From the NCBI GenBank assembly GCA_946999025.1, contig CAMQBP010000107.1, positions 1 to 6,601 of the forward strand: 6,601 nt of DNA, written 5' to 3'. Origin of the DNA: an uncultured Prevotella sp. (GTDB lineage Bacteria; Bacteroidota; Bacteroidia; Bacteroidales; Bacteroidaceae). Both the position numbers and the translations under genes were made by a program. Each line of letters starts with the position of its first letter. The stretch's first letter is position 1. The notes below the pieces were generated by a model that saw nothing but the letters and a program-made list of their open reading frames with translations, was not told the origin of the DNA and searched no databases. Positions 6,599-6,601 of this stretch are shown here, piece after piece.

Positions 6599-6601
6599 GC
6601 G

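Larger units (their letters stand above)
6454..6601 (-). promoter_or_regulatory. Upstream region of the transporter operon, no housekeeping promoter seen
   Basis: These 148 bases precede the SusC-like gene and are AT-rich. I find no TAnnTTTG -7 element and no TTTG suitably placed at -33 on the minus strand, and no Shine-Dalgarno sequence before the ATG. The region holds a repeated two-part motif (6491-6517 and 6582-6598) and a 13-base palindrome (6539-6551), described separately. The promoter may lie beyond the window, use an alternative sigma factor, or depend on an activator. No coding sequence is evident. Confidence 0.4.

Noticed and set aside
1..6601. Search for tRNA or rRNA genes, CRISPR arrays, insertion sequences and attachment sites
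   Set aside because: No repeat-spacer arrays, transposase fragments, terminal inverted repeats or RNA-gene signatures were seen. The window is almost fully occupied by the three intact genes.

Overview
The window is a stretch of a Bacteroidota genome, most likely a gut-type Bacteroidales (Bacteroides, Phocaeicola, Parabacteroides or Prevotella-like). The evidence is a tandem SusC-like/SusD-like pair, a perfect Bacteroidota -7 promoter element (TATCTTTG), and start codons without strong Shine-Dalgarno sequences. The genus cannot be fixed from this sequence alone.

All recognisable genes lie on the minus strand, so transcription runs from high to low coordinates. From 6601 downward there is an upstream region (6454-6601) with repeated AT-rich motifs but no housekeeping promoter that I can see. 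Next comes a full-length SusC/RagA-type TonB-dependent transporter (3124-6453). After an 11-base gap follows its SusD/RagB-type surface lipoprotein partner (1313-3112). A 110-base spacer carries a strong terminator-like hairpin, followed by a secreted xylose-isomerase-like TIM-barrel protein of the sugar phosphate isomerase/epimerase family (308-1201). After its stop is a 15-bp stem-loop (248-281). A perfect -7 promoter element (115-122) precedes the first eight codons of another minus-strand gene, which is cut by the window edge (1-24).

This reads as part of a polysaccharide-utilization-type locus. SusC and SusD would form the outer-membrane import complex for a glycan or glycoside, and the periplasmic TIM-barrel enzyme would act on the imported sugar or a derivative such as a keto-sugar. 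No glycoside hydrolase, sensor or sigma/anti-sigma pair is inside the window, so the substrate cannot be assigned.

I see no wholly new system here. The points most worth a second look are in the non-coding DNA: the hairpin between the susD-like and isomerase genes, a stem-loop that pairs better as plus-strand RNA, repeated motifs upstream of the transporter gene, and short repeats just upstream of the promoter of the partial gene.
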